Source of the DNA: Nannochloropsis salina CCMP1776
Taxonomy: Eukaryota; Sar; Eustigmatophyceae; Eustigmatales; Monodopsidaceae
Direction of reading: 5' to 3'
Length of the DNA stretch: 64,000 nucleotides
Assembly: GCA_004565275.1 (NCBI GenBank)
Contig: SDOX01000021.1
Span: 62,429-126,428 of the forward strand
The translations under genes and the position numbers were made by a program. Position 1 is the first letter of the stretch, and each line of letters begins with the position of its first letter. The notes beneath the pieces were generated by a model. That model ran no database searches, was not told the DNA's origin, and was given only the letters and a program-made list of their open reading frames with translations. Of the stretch, positions 23,279-33,844 are shown piece after piece.

Positions 23279-23799
23279 AGGACGGTCGGTTCCACTTGTC
23301 GTTGTGACACCTTTTGCGCCTCCTCCCTTTGCTACCACTTAGGAAAACATGTGAAAGCAGGGCGATGGGCAGGCAAAGCCTGGCAGGAACAGGGGGCGAG
23401 AGTGATAACAGAAGAAGAAAGAGCATAATAATGAGCGAATCAAATTAGACAGGGTCGGGCTTCTTATTCTGAGAAAAGTCCCTCATGTGATAGTGCACCC
23501 GTGCAGGCATGCATCTCCCGGCGCAAACGGGGCAATTTGCTTGGTGATTACCATTTAACGCGCGCACTCCTTGCGTCGTGGCGGTGGAAACCCTGGTCTA
23601 TGAAGTCCAAGACACGCTAGGCATACACTGGTTGAGGTGCATAGGCGACGCAAGCGATCCTGCTGCCCAATTAAAAGCTGCAACAAACTCTACTCGTGCC
23701 CGCCCACACACGCAGTTTCGACATCAAAGTGACATGAACTGACCACGGACGCACCAACACCCTCATTTACGAATTTAGACGTTCGAACGGTGCCTGTCG
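23279..23799. promoter_or_regulatory. Shared upstream region of divergent VTT and CtpA genes
   Basis: The two genes point away from each other across about 520 bases, so this stretch must contain both promoters, unless the VTT start lies elsewhere. No specific motif could be assigned by eye. Confidence 0.4.
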
Positions 23800-25565
23800 A
23801 TGGCGGCGTGTTCAAAAAGAAGAGAGCCACACAGGACGGTCAGGGGTAGCCTCCTCCCCCCTTATCTTGGGACTCTCGTGTTTCTCCTTTTGCGGCCCCA
23901 AATCGCGGACACCTTTAGAATAAGACACACTTCCACTCCTAAACTCCTTGTTTCTGGCTGCTCTGCTACGTCGGGTATCAGAAGATGGGGTTCAATGACG
24001 ATGGACAAGGGGCAGGAAAACTGCAATGAGAGGATTAAAATAAGAGCGTTGCGACATGATTGGCCCAAAAGTAGGGGCTTTAAATCATTGCAAGCATTGA
24101 GCAAGCTTGCACCTGCGTTTTGGGGCCTTTTCTTGGGCGTGCGCCCTCTTTATCCTCTTCCTCAGGCCGCCTACGCCGGCCCAAGCAGCCCAGCGACGAC
24201 CGGCACCACCGCTACTCCCCCTGCTTTCTCCGTCACTTCGCCCAATTTTCCCGCCACTCAAGCAGCTGCGGACACAGACGATCTCTTTGACGAGGTCTGG
24301 AAACTGACTTCCAAGTTTTACCTGGACAGGACTTTCGGAGGGAACGACTGGGGACAGGCGCGGGCTGACCTACGGAGTCAGGGGAAACTACCTGGAGACA
24401 GCGCCAGTGAGACCATGGCCACGAAAAAACTCTTGAAAAAGCTTGGGGATAAATACACCCAGCTTCTCTCCCCTTACATGTACACGGCCATGAGCCGTTT
24501 CGACCCGATCGGCGCCGGCTTCATGCTCTCGGTGGACGACGACGGGTATTTTTGCGTGTCCTCCGACCCCCGAGACGGGACCCGGGCCGCCAAGGAACGC
24601 GTGGAAAAAGGGGACAAGATTCTAGAAATCGAAGGTGTGGCGATCAAGGGGAAAAGTGTCTTTGACGCGGTGGATCTGATCACCAAGGAGGACAAGACGG
24701 ACGTGCGGCTGACAATTCAATCCAAGCGGAATCCTGCGGCCGCTCCCCGCGTCCTCACGTTGCCCCGCGAATTCAACACCGTCTCAAACCCAGGTAGGGC
24801 AATAGCTTCGCGCACAAAAGGCACGGGCGTGGTAGCCGAGAAGATGGAAGGTCCTGGGAAACATCAGGCGATTGTGCTTTCTTTATACCGTTGTCCACAC
24901 GTGCATTTTCAACTTCTCCATTTCTTTCAGTCACCAAGACGCAGCTTACCACTGCTGAGGACGGGCGCAAGGTCGGGTATGTAAAACTCCGAGAATTCAA
25001 CTCTTTGGCCAAGGAAAAAGTGCGCGAAGCACTAACATCCCTCGAAAGCCAGGGCGCCGAGGCCTACGTCATCGATTTACGCGGGAATCCAGGTGGATCT
25101 GTGCAAGCGGCGGTATCAGTAGCGTCGTTATTCCTACCCGAGGACCAAATTGTCACTTTCATACAAGACGCTACCGGCAACAAGCTACCTCTGAAGACTC
25201 AGGGTGCGGCCGCCGTTCCTCGGGACCCTCTGGTGGTGTGGACCGATAGGAAGTCCGCCAGTGCTTCCGAGATCTTGGCCAGCGCATTGCATGATAATTG
25301 TCGCGCGGTGCTGATGGGCCAGAGGACTTTTGGAAAAGGCTTAGTTCAAGGAGTGTTTGGGTTGAACGATGGGAAGGGCCTGGTGATGACTGTCGCGAAA
25401 TATGAAACCCCACGGGGGGCGTCCATTCAGGGGAGTGGTATCTTTCCGGATATTGAAACAGTCATTCCAAGTAGTATTTTGGGGGAGCAGGATGTTAGCG
25501 TGGTCCGAGTGGAGGACTTCAGCTTGAAGGATAGGATCTGCTTGGACAGAGGCGGGAAGCAATGA
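23800..25565 (+). CDS. ctpA: C-terminal processing peptidase (D1 protease), plastid lumen
   Basis: S41-family serine protease that trims the C-terminus of the photosystem II D1 precursor in the thylakoid lumen. Exons 23800-24793 and 24931-25565 join in phase to 542 aa. The N-terminus has a signal-like stretch (LLPPYLGTLVFLLL), a basic region, then a second hydrophobic segment ending in AYA before GPSSP, typical of a lumen transit cleavage. The body has the N-terminal helical part (DEVWKLTSKFYLDR), a PDZ domain (IGAGFMLSVDDDGYF ... VEKGDKILEIEG), and the catalytic core: GYVKLREF, VIDLRGNPGG, SASASE with the nucleophile serine (about 440-445) and TFGKG with the general-base lysine at about 467. 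All key residues are present. It is divergent from the VTT gene and followed by fpg. Confidence 0.95.
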
Positions 25566-25973
25566 GGATTTGGAGGCAGAAACAAACACGTCAAAGAAAT
25601 TAATTTCACTGTGAAGTTCTTAATCACGCGTTCAAAAGCATTGATAATACATCCAGTCAGGAAAAGGCCCTTCACACACTTACTGACATGTTTTTGTTTT
25701 TCCTCATATGTACGTTCCACAACGGTCGATGGAGCTATTAACCAGAGGATAACGACCCGTTCTCTTGCTAAAACATCTTGTACTGTGGATTCAGCTCTCT
25801 AATATACTTTGTATCATTTGTCCCAACGAAATGCTTGCAGTATAATTTACTAAGGTTGCATGTTAAGTTACAGACGAAGACTTGAAATAACCTCCTGGTT
25901 CTGCTCATCCCAATCTACGTACAAACACACTAACACCACCCCGTCATTCCCCCCATATCGCAGCGCCGCAGAT
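25566..25973. other. Intergenic ctpA-fpg
   Basis: About 400 bases between tandem genes. The frame of the glycosylase is open upstream of its start, but conserved sequence begins only at 25974. No other gene is seen. Confidence 0.4.
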
Positions 25974-27344
25974 ATGCCCGAACTACCCGAGGTCGCTGCG
26001 TTAGCCTCAGCCATTAAAAAGGAGGTCATTGGTCGAAGGCTTGTCCATGTGCTGACCAAGGAACAAGGTGGGGGGCCACGACACGGGTTGTACGATGACC
26101 TGGTTTTTGGAAAGGCCGACGAGCAGGAAGTACATCGTTCAATGGAAGGTCGAGTATTGACAGCTGTAGGACGTAGAGGCAAACATCTTTGGATGGAGCT
26201 CTGTGATTCCTTCCCTTCTTGCAGCCAAGGTAGAAATCACCGAGGCAACGCCATCCCATCAAAAGCCTCAAAGACAAGGGATGACGACACACGCTTTGTA
26301 CTCTTTCACATGGGCATGACGGGTTCCTTGGTCTTTCAACACGTGGCTATCCCTCAATACCGCTCGTTCGCCCTGGATGTCACCGAAGGTTGGCCCCCGA
26401 AGCATTGTAAAGCCGAATTTGTGTTTGAGGAGTCCTCAAAAGAAGGCGACAGGAAGAACGAGCTCCGCTTGGCCTTTTGCGACCAACGGCGATGGGGCCG
26501 TGTACAAATCCTCCCTGCTGGTGTCCTGGATCCACGGACGGAATCACCACTGAAGGAGCTGGCGCCTGATGCATGGATGGAACGCCCTGACTTGGCGGTC
26601 TTTGCGGAGAGACTGAAGGGGACCGAGATACCGGTGAAAGCTGCCCTGCTGGATCAAAATCGCATCGTGTGTGGCGTGGGAAATTGGGTGGCAGACGAGG
26701 TATTGTTTCAGGCAGGCGTGGATCCCGCCAAAAAATGCAGCGTATTGAAAGAGGAGGAAGTCCGCCGGGTGTGGGAGATGTTGGCCCATGTGTGTGAAAC
26801 AGCCTGTGCTGTATATGGTCGGAGCGAGGCCTTTCCGTCTGATTGGCTCTTTCACTTTCGATGGGCGAAATCCAAAAAAGACAAAGCCGGAGTGCGGGGT
26901 CCACATGGCCGCCGGGTAGTGTTTGAGACCGTGGGGGGTCGCACGACTGCGATAGTGCCCTCGGTGCAGCGGATTAAGGGAGGGAGAATAAAGGATGAAG
27001 TAGAAGGCGAGGTTGTAGAGGAACAAGAAAAAGTAGGTAAAGGTACCGGGGCGCAATCAGGATCGACAAGGGCGAAGAAGGTGATCAAGATTGAGGGAGA
27101 AAATAATGACACCGAAACGAGCGAGAAGGAAAGAGGTAAAAGGACCAAACCAATACATTACGGAGCTGCGGATCGTGAAGAGACCAAGACACGAAAAAAG
27201 ATACCAGGGAGCTCACCATCGAGAGCCAAAGTTCGTCAAGGTACAAAACAGAGAAGCGCAGGAAAGGAAGCAGAAAATGCATCCTGTACAGCTCACGCTG
27301 AACCACGGAGGAGCCCCCGAGCTAGACCAGCTGGCAAGAGATAG
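25974..27344 (+). CDS. fpg: Formamidopyrimidine-DNA glycosylase, plant/fungal type
   Basis: Base-excision repair enzyme removing oxidised purines such as 8-oxoguanine or its products, with AP-lyase action. Intronless, 456 aa from 25974. This start gives MPELPEV, in which Pro2 becomes the catalytic N-terminal amine and Glu3 acts with it; a longer open frame begins upstream but would bury Pro2. RRGKHLWMEL holds the conserved lysine, HMGMTGSL is the next core strand, and DQNRIVCGVGNWVADEVLF is the helix-two-turn-helix. There is no zinc finger; instead the zincless finger of plant enzymes is seen (GRRVVFETVGGRTTAIVPSV). The C-terminus is a long Lys/Arg-rich tail, as in plant FPGs, probably for DNA binding or nuclear import. 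Confidence 0.93.
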   Translation: MPELPEVAALASAIKKEVIGRRLVHVLTKEQGGGPRHGLYDDLVFGKADEQEVHRSMEGRVLTAVGRRGKHLWMELCDSFPSCSQGRNHRGNAIPSKASKTRDDDTRFVLFHMGMTGSLVFQHVAIPQYRSFALDVTEGWPPKHCKAEFVFEESSKEGDRKNELRLAFCDQRRWGRVQILPAGVLDPRTESPLKELAPDAWMERPDLAVFAERLKGTEIPVKAALLDQNRIVCGVGNWVADEVLFQAGVDPAKKCSVLKEEEVRRVWEMLAHVCETACAVYGRSEAFPSDWLFHFRWAKSKKDKAGVRGPHGRRVVFETVGGRTTAIVPSVQRIKGGRIKDEVEGEVVEEQEKVGKGTGAQSGSTRAKKVIKIEGENNDTETSEKERGKRTKPIHYGAADREETKTRKKIPGSSPSRAKVRQGTKQRSAGKEAENASCTAHAEPRRSPRARPAGKR

Positions 27345-28199
27345 ATGCAGCAGACAGGAAAAAAGCATTTCCAGAAGTGTTCAATAAATAGAATACAGGA
27401 ATGTGATGACATCCTGGACTGTTTTTCAGAGCAGAGTATCGATGAGTATTTCTTTCCCTCCCCTGGAAAGTATCCGTGCGTGACTGAATAAATCCTAGCT
27501 AAACTTTCTCAAGCAAATTTCCTACTCAAATGTCTTACGAAAAGCCATATAGCCTTCAAATCCCAAAGAAATATGCAGCTTACGACGTGCTATAGCCCTA
27601 GCATGGGTTATGAAAGGCTTCATTCCACCTGAGGGGCAAGAGGCGACTTAAAACCTCCCTGTTCCGGCATTGTTGTTCGCCCGTGTATAAGAAATTTCTT
27701 TAAAAGGATCTTTTGCGCTCACCAAGCTCCATCTCCACGTAAGTTGAGAGTGGTTGGGCGCAATTTTTCGATTCATCATCAAAACAACTGGTGCACGCGT
27801 CGCTTTCCATCGTCGTTCCCATGAGCGATGAAGCGAGGGCACAAGAGAGGTGCCGCCGGCTTTCCATAAACCACAAGTCATGTCACAAATGTCAGCGAGC
27901 CACCATTACGGCGCCTATTTTTGTCGAATAAGCATTGCCTGCAACCTTGCAAAATTTCACGGACATTGCTTCTCTGACAGGTGTCATCATTATATTTCCT
28001 CCAGCAAAGTTGCAAGAAGGGGCGAGGCCACGGTGCATGCAAGCTCTCTCCTACAGCAGCACAAAAAGAAGAAACCGGCGAGGCATTTACTTTCCTCGGA
28101 TAGTCCCGTGCTTTTAATACCGAGTAAAGGAGGCGTAGTAGGCCGTTCAAGGATCCCAAGCAGGACCGGAGGACCCGGTGTAGCTTCTATAGAAGCAAA
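27345..28199. other. Intergenic fpg to WD40 gene
   Basis: About 850 bases without a recognisable gene. An AATAAA-like string at about 27384 could be the fpg poly(A) signal. The latter part is presumably the promoter of the WD40 gene. Confidence 0.4.
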
Positions 28200-30016
28200 A
28201 TGAACGGAGGGGGCCGCGGGACGTGGGGAGGTGGAGGTGGGCACCAAGGAGGAGGTGGAGGAAGGGGAGGAGGAGGACGCACCGGCGGGAGCGGCTACCG
28301 CTTTGGTCGCGGTGGACGAAGGTGCGTAGGAAAGACCATGCAAGTGTTTTTGCCGGTGAGCCGTGACTTGAGCCTGAATGCCTTCAGGCAAAATTTCGGG
28401 AGGCAGGACGCGGTCACGGGATGTTCTGTTAATGTGCCCTCCGACCCCGTAATTTCCACCTTCAGCTACTTCCGGACTGCAACATCGTTGTTCTGTGTCT
28501 TGTTGACTGTTGTCGCGACTCTTAACGATGCGCTTTCCGTCTTTCTGCCCCCTCACCTCCACATGCTCCTGTTCGTTTCCTTACCTTTCGTCCCAATCCT
28601 ACAGAGGCGGCGGACGTGGGCACTCGGGCCGAGGCGGACCAGGGGTGAACCAAGCAGGACAAGGCGCCCCTTTTCAATGCAAGCATACCCTGGACGGGAC
28701 TTGCTCCTGGGGCCCATCCCGGTGTCGGTACGTGCATGGGGTCGATTTCCATGCCAACGGCGTGGATTTGGAGGCGCACAAAGGCGCCATCCGAGGCTTG
28801 GCCAGCGATGCGAATTGCTTGTACACGTTCGGGGAGGACGGGATCATCAAGACATACAGCTGGACGCCAGGTAGGGGGGGAGGGCGGGGGGGAAGGGGAA
28901 GGCCCTCGAGTGACGGTCTCCATGGCGCCCGGCGTTGGCATGTTGACGCGGGCATGGTCGGCATGTCCCCTTTATTTCCCACCCTTTTCCCCAGGCACGG
29001 GCATCACGGGTTGCAAGGAGCAAAACGGTGGGGGTCCAGGGAGTTTTTTCACCACCTCCGACCCCACCCACGCCTTCTATTTCTACGGCTTTCGGCAGCC
29101 CTTCATGCCGGGCCTGAGCTCGGAGACCAGCTTGGTGGGCCGGGCGCAAATGTTTTTCAACAACGCCTCCACCGATTTGACCGTCTCGGACGACTGCCCC
29201 TACACTGACCCGCGTAAAGTGCTGGCCTGTGTGGCGTGGGAGATGCCCGCTCCTTCCCCCCCCCACATTTTCACGGCGGGGGAGGACGGACGCATCTATT
29301 CCTGGTCGTACAACGCGGAACAAGCCCGGTTTGTGGTGGGTGCGACGTACGTAGGGCACACGCGCCCAGTGACGGCCCTGATCTTGGCAGCGACCGAAAA
29401 CCCACCTTTGCTGTACTCGGCGGGCTTAGACGGAACGATCCGGTGCTGGAACTGCGCCAGTCATGCCTTGGAATGGACGAGCACGGCCGTCGGGGTTTTC
29501 CGCCGGCTGTCCGAGCCTCCACAGCCACACGAAGGGCATGTGGAAGGGATCACGGACATGTGCTCACTGGTCTGCGAAGGGCAGTCCTTCCTGGCCACCA
29601 GCAGCCAGGATGGGAGCGTGCGGATTTGGAGCGTCCAGGGGGGGAATCTGGGCGTGACCTTACCCCTGGATTTTCCCACGGGCGCAGCGGTAAAGTTGTG
29701 TCAAGTCGCGGCGGGAGGGGAGGGGGGGGGAAGCGACCCGGCGGGCTTAAGCCCTCCGTCGTTTTTGGTGGTCGCTTATGAAAGCGGGCACATTGTTTTC
29801 TGGACTTTACCCGGCTTGGAAACCTACTTGGTGATCGATCCACCCTACGCGGGGAAACCGGGGGGTAGAGCGGGAGGGCGGGAAGGAGGTGGGGCCTATG
29901 TCACATCCTTGGTCACATTAAATCCGGGTATCATAGCGACCGGATCTTCAGACGGCGTATTGAAGGTGTGGTCGGTGCATCGCCCTGCAGTGGGAATAGG
30001 CGGGGGAGGGGCGTAA
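28200..30016 (+). CDS. CCCH zinc-finger WD40-repeat protein, 3 exons
   Basis: Exons 28200-28321, 28605-28870 and 28995-30016 join in phase to 469 aa. The N-terminus is an RGG/Gly-rich region (GGGRGGGGRTGGSGYRFGRGG), a type that binds RNA. A single CCCH finger follows: C in QCKHTLDGTC, then SRCRYVHG. The rest is a beta-propeller with repeats ending in IIKTYSW, RIYSWSY, TIRCWNC, SVRIWSV, HIVFWTL and VLKVWSV. This order (CCCH then WD40) matches the plant ZFWD family, whose role is poorly known but likely in RNA binding or as a scaffold. In-frame GGGA-type insertions occur in loops (GGRAGGREGGG near the C-terminus and a Gly run after CQVAAGG). Confidence 0.9.
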
Positions 30017-30843
30017 GCCAAAAACCGCGGTATGTTGAACCGGTAAGCTTGCTTCAGTCCTCTAGGGTTGGAGAGGCTAATAAACCCCCCGTGAGGCTTC
30101 AAAGGCTCAATGTCTCCAGCGGAGTAGGTAAAGTCTTTCGGGCGGAACTTGCAGTGTCGCGAAGGTGAAAGAAACAAGTTCTCAACTGGGAGGAGTCCTT
30201 TGTGTCCTCTTCATTTCGTTTTTGGCATCGAAGAAATAAAAATTGAACGGCAATGACCGGAGAGCATTTGGTTTGTACAGGAATTCCAGTACCGGGTGGG
30301 CTTCAACCGAACCTTACTCGAAAAGCTACCCGGCCCCTACGTGCCAAGCCACCTGCCAAGAAAATGTACACACATGAGCTATTTCCAAGCAGCAAGCCGC
30401 ATATTGAACGAATGTATGCTAAGGATATACAGCTCAATTTTGGTGGAGCTGCCCTGATTTCGAATCGTCCCCAAGGAGTTCTCCTTCAATTGCTCACATG
30501 TAATTACTTCCTGTGCAGCTTGCTGAGAGACGCATTTCTTCATTTTACCTTCATGTGAAGCCATCGTCCTCTTTAAACCACGCTGCCACACTATCTACAA
30601 CGAAACAGGTGTTGCTGGTTACGTACATCATGCTATCAACGGCACGCATAAAATGGAATGAGAGGATTGGACCGGGCTTCGCCCTAATTTCCCTGGTGTT
30701 GAGCATTGCGAAAGTACGTACTGATGATCTGCCTTTCCCTTCTCAGCACCCTAACAAAGCTAAAAGATTATGAAATCGCTTCTTTTGACCATTTGACAGG
30801 CTTTTTGTGCGACCGTAGGCCCCCGACGTGCATATTTCATGCC
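30017..30843. other. Intergenic WD40 gene to prmC
   Basis: About 830 bases with no recognisable gene, A/T-richer than the flanks. The second half may be the 5' flank or 5' UTR of the PrmC gene. Confidence 0.4.
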
Positions 30844-31003
30844 ATGCACCAGACAGCCTATGTCCACACCACGTCGTTCCCTGTTATTTCCTTCTTCAAA
30901 TCTCCGACAGAAAATAATGGCCATCCCTTGTCCCTTCTCTTTCTCTTCTCTCATATCTCATTACCCTCCTCCCGCTTCCTCCACCTATGCTCCGTCTTGC
31001 TCC

Positions 31004-31095
31004 TCTTCCTCCCTCTGCTCCTCCTCCTCCTCCTCCTCCTCCTTCTCCTCCCCTCCTCCTCCTCCTCCTCCTCCTCCTCCTCCTCCCCCTCTTCG
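31004..31095 (+). repeat. (TCC/CTC)n microsatellite at the 5' end of prmC
   Basis: Pyrimidine trinucleotide run. Read in the prmC frame it would encode a poly-Leu block then a poly-Ser block. Whether it is translated depends on which start is used. Confidence 0.8.
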
Positions 31096-31116
31096 TCTCC
31101 TCCATCTTTGCCACTG

Positions 31117-32820
31117 ATGATCCCACCCCCTTCCTCTGGGACAATTGCCGCCTCTTTGGCATGGGCCACGTCTTTCCTCCTCGACCACAACGTCCCCGAC
31201 GCCGCCCTCTCTGCCGAATACCTACTGCTTCACGCCCTCCACTACCCGCCATCAACGCCGCGGCGGGTCCTTTACGAACGGGTCTCCGTGGGAAGTGAAG
31301 AGAATGGGGAAAGTGTTGTACCCCCAGGTATTTATTCCAACCTTCCTTGTGCGAGATAGTCGTGCATGGGCCGGGCGGGATGTATCTTCATCTTTCCTCC
31401 CCCTTCCCCCCCCCCCCTGACCTTCTCAGACTCCCGGGCTGCCTTTCAATCCCTGTTATACCGGCATGGAATTAAGCGGGAGCCAGTGCAGTATTTGGTG
31501 GGAGGTTGGGATTTCCATCGCATCCATTTAGCCCTGGCGCCCCCCGTCCTGATACCACGGCCTGAGACCGAAGAGCTCGTGGAGTGGGTCCTGGAGGAGG
31601 AAGGGGGGGAGGGAGGGGAAGAGGGAGGGGGAGGGGGAGGACCAAATGCTCCGATCCGGTTTTTGGACGTGGGTTGTGGGAGCGGGGCGATCGGCTTGGC
31701 TTTACTCTGGGCTTATAGGGACGCGTGGCCGTCAAGGTGAGAGGGAGGGAGGGAGGGAAGGAGGGAGAGAACGGAAGGATGCGAACAATTTTTTTAAATA
31801 AAAAATGGGTCATACTCCGTCAGAATCTGCGAGAAAAAAAGGCAACAGGCAACTGATACGCGACTGAAGTCTCCGTGTCCACTCCAACGTCCCTCCCTCC
31901 TTCCTTTCCTCCCTCCTCCTCCCTCCCTCCCTCGCAGAAACGTCACTTGCATGGCTCTGGATCCACATCCTGCTGCAGTCGCTCTTGCAAAGGCGAATGC
32001 TGCTCGACTGGGTTTCCCTCCATCCGCTTACCAGGTCGTGCAGGGCGCGCTAGGGGAGGACGAGGGGGAGGGAGGGAAGGAGGGAGGGAAGGAGGGAGGG
32101 GTGGTGGCAAGCCTCTTGGGGGCCGGAGGCTTGAAAGGAGGCAGTATGGAGGGGGAGTGGGAAACGAAGGGGCCCCAAAAATTCGACTTCATTGTCGCGA
32201 ACCCTCCGTACATCCCTGACGCGGATATGGGCCGGCTTCAGGTAAGGACCCGAGCGAGGATGGGAAACGAGTTATAAGGCTTCCGGCGTTTGCCTAGCCC
32301 ATGATGGGGCACAAGTGCGGGAGAATTGCTGAGTGTGATTGTTCCCTGGCGTTCTCTCTTCGGGTTGCAAGGTGTGGTAGGCCCATAGGTTTGGGGGGAT
32401 GGTGTGGCCATGGGCCGAGCTGGGCAAGTGAGGGGGGGGGGGAGGGAAATACTGGCTGGATCTTTGACTGATTTGATTCACTTTCCGGTTGTTCAATTCC
32501 ACGATCAGCCTGAAGTCAAGGACTGGGAGGACCCAGGTGCTCTGGCAGGCGGAGGCGACGACGGAACTCGAATAATCAGGGCGATACTGCGAGCTGCCCC
32601 GCGATTGCTTGAACCTAATCGCAGTGGGATGAAAAGAGCGAAGGTATGGATGGAAGTAGATGCGAGCCACCCCCTTCTTTTCGCGAAGGAGGAAGAAGAA
32701 AAGGAGAGGAGGAAAGGGGGAGGAGAATTGCGTCTGATGGAATGGCGGAAAGACCTCTCTGGAAAGCCGCGTTTCTGTTGCTGGGCAATGAATGAACCTC
32801 CAAAAGATGCGGATTTATGA
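31117..32820 (+). CDS. prmC: PrmC/HemK release-factor glutamine methyltransferase, 4 exons
   Basis: Class-I SAM-dependent enzyme that methylates the glutamine of the GGQ motif in peptide-release factors. Exons 31117-31327, 31430-31736, 31938-32241 and 32509-32820 join in phase to 377 aa. The N-terminal helical part contains [10 protein letters not shown] and [26 protein letters not shown] precedes the SAM-binding [15 protein letters not shown]; the catalytic NPPYIP is in [14 protein letters not shown]. The C-terminus has [20 protein letters not shown] (family EPxxALxGGxDG). Two GGGA-derived insertions enlarge loops ([16 protein letters not shown] and a Gly/Glu run before the SAM motif). The open frame continues upstream to an ATG at 30844, which would add a leader with long Leu and Ser runs; a organellar leader of this sort is possible, so localisation (mitochondrion or plastid versus cytosol) is open. 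Confidence 0.92.
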
Positions 32821-33844
32821 CAAAAACCCCAGTATGGCCAATTGATTGACAGGAACAACCTAAAAAAAAGCATATCGGCTTTCCCAATATTGGGTATGCT
32901 GTCGTTCTTGGAGATTCTTTTCTTTTTCCCAGACAAGGCTCTTCTCGATGCATAAATTTTGAACCCCTACACCCACATTCACCTTCTGCCATTTCACAAC
33001 ATGTACGGATGGAAGCAGATGTCATGATGAGGGAGGGGAAGGCATTTCAACGACAAGGCAAGGAACATATTATTTCGCTGCTGCTTGATGACTGACCACG
33101 TCAGGTTCAGGAAGTCTCTTCAAAGGCGACAATAACGACACCAAGTCCGGACAAAATGTTGCAACAACGACCGCCACACCGCCCATTCCCACAAGGATGC
33201 GGGCATCATAATTTCCACGTGCGTGTCGTTCCAGCGGCGGTCAGAGAACCTAGAAATTCCCCGGTGGACGTCAGTCAATGCTCGGGGTGGCTTCGGATTA
33301 ATGCCGTCATAAGTTGTGCGTGACGTCCTGTTGATCCGCTTGGTCAGCACCCTGTCGCATCTTGACGAAAACATGCGTCCGGAAGCCTCGGACGCGTGGC
33401 ATTGCCGGGCCTTACGTTGTCGTCGTGTGTTGGACGCTACGCTCCGACCCAGGACGGTGCCGTGGGCGTGCCATATGGCGCTTAAATTGCTGCTATCTCC
33501 GAGGGGGGAAAAGCGATATCGTCACTTCGCGGCAATGCCCGACGTGGTCACGTAGACCCCAGCACGCGGCCAGCGCTGCCACGCGCGCGTCGGCGCCGCG
33601 CGGGAGTGGTTGCGATGGTGGGCGTTGGTGGGGTGTGCAGGGGTAGGCAGGGTGAAAGGGTGTTAGGGGTGTATTTATTTCATTGTAGCCGTGAACGTCA
33701 ATCCAGGCAGCACGTCGTCGGTGCCGCTGACTCGGTCCATGCAACGTTGCCCTTTTTCCTCTACACGGGATATACACGCGATGAGGGCGCCCATTACGCT
33801 CCTCGTCCCTCACTCTCCTTTTTTCCGTGTCTTGTTCTACTAGA
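32821..33844. other. Intergenic prmC to cyclin gene
   Basis: About 1 kb with no recognisable gene. The second half is G/C-rich and presumably holds the cyclin gene promoter and 5' UTR. I see no tRNA. Confidence 0.4.

Noticed and set aside
23466-23760. Possible tRNA gene between VTT and ctpA
   Set aside because: No cloverleaf, no T-loop GGTTCRA box with matching acceptor stem.
25860-25973. Longer N-terminus for the Fpg glycosylase
   Set aside because: It would bury the catalytic Pro2 of MPELPEV; conservation starts exactly at 25974.
31004-31095. Poly-Leu/poly-Ser stretch as a real transmembrane helix
   Set aside because: It is a direct reading of a TCC microsatellite; without transcript data it cannot be called a membrane segment.
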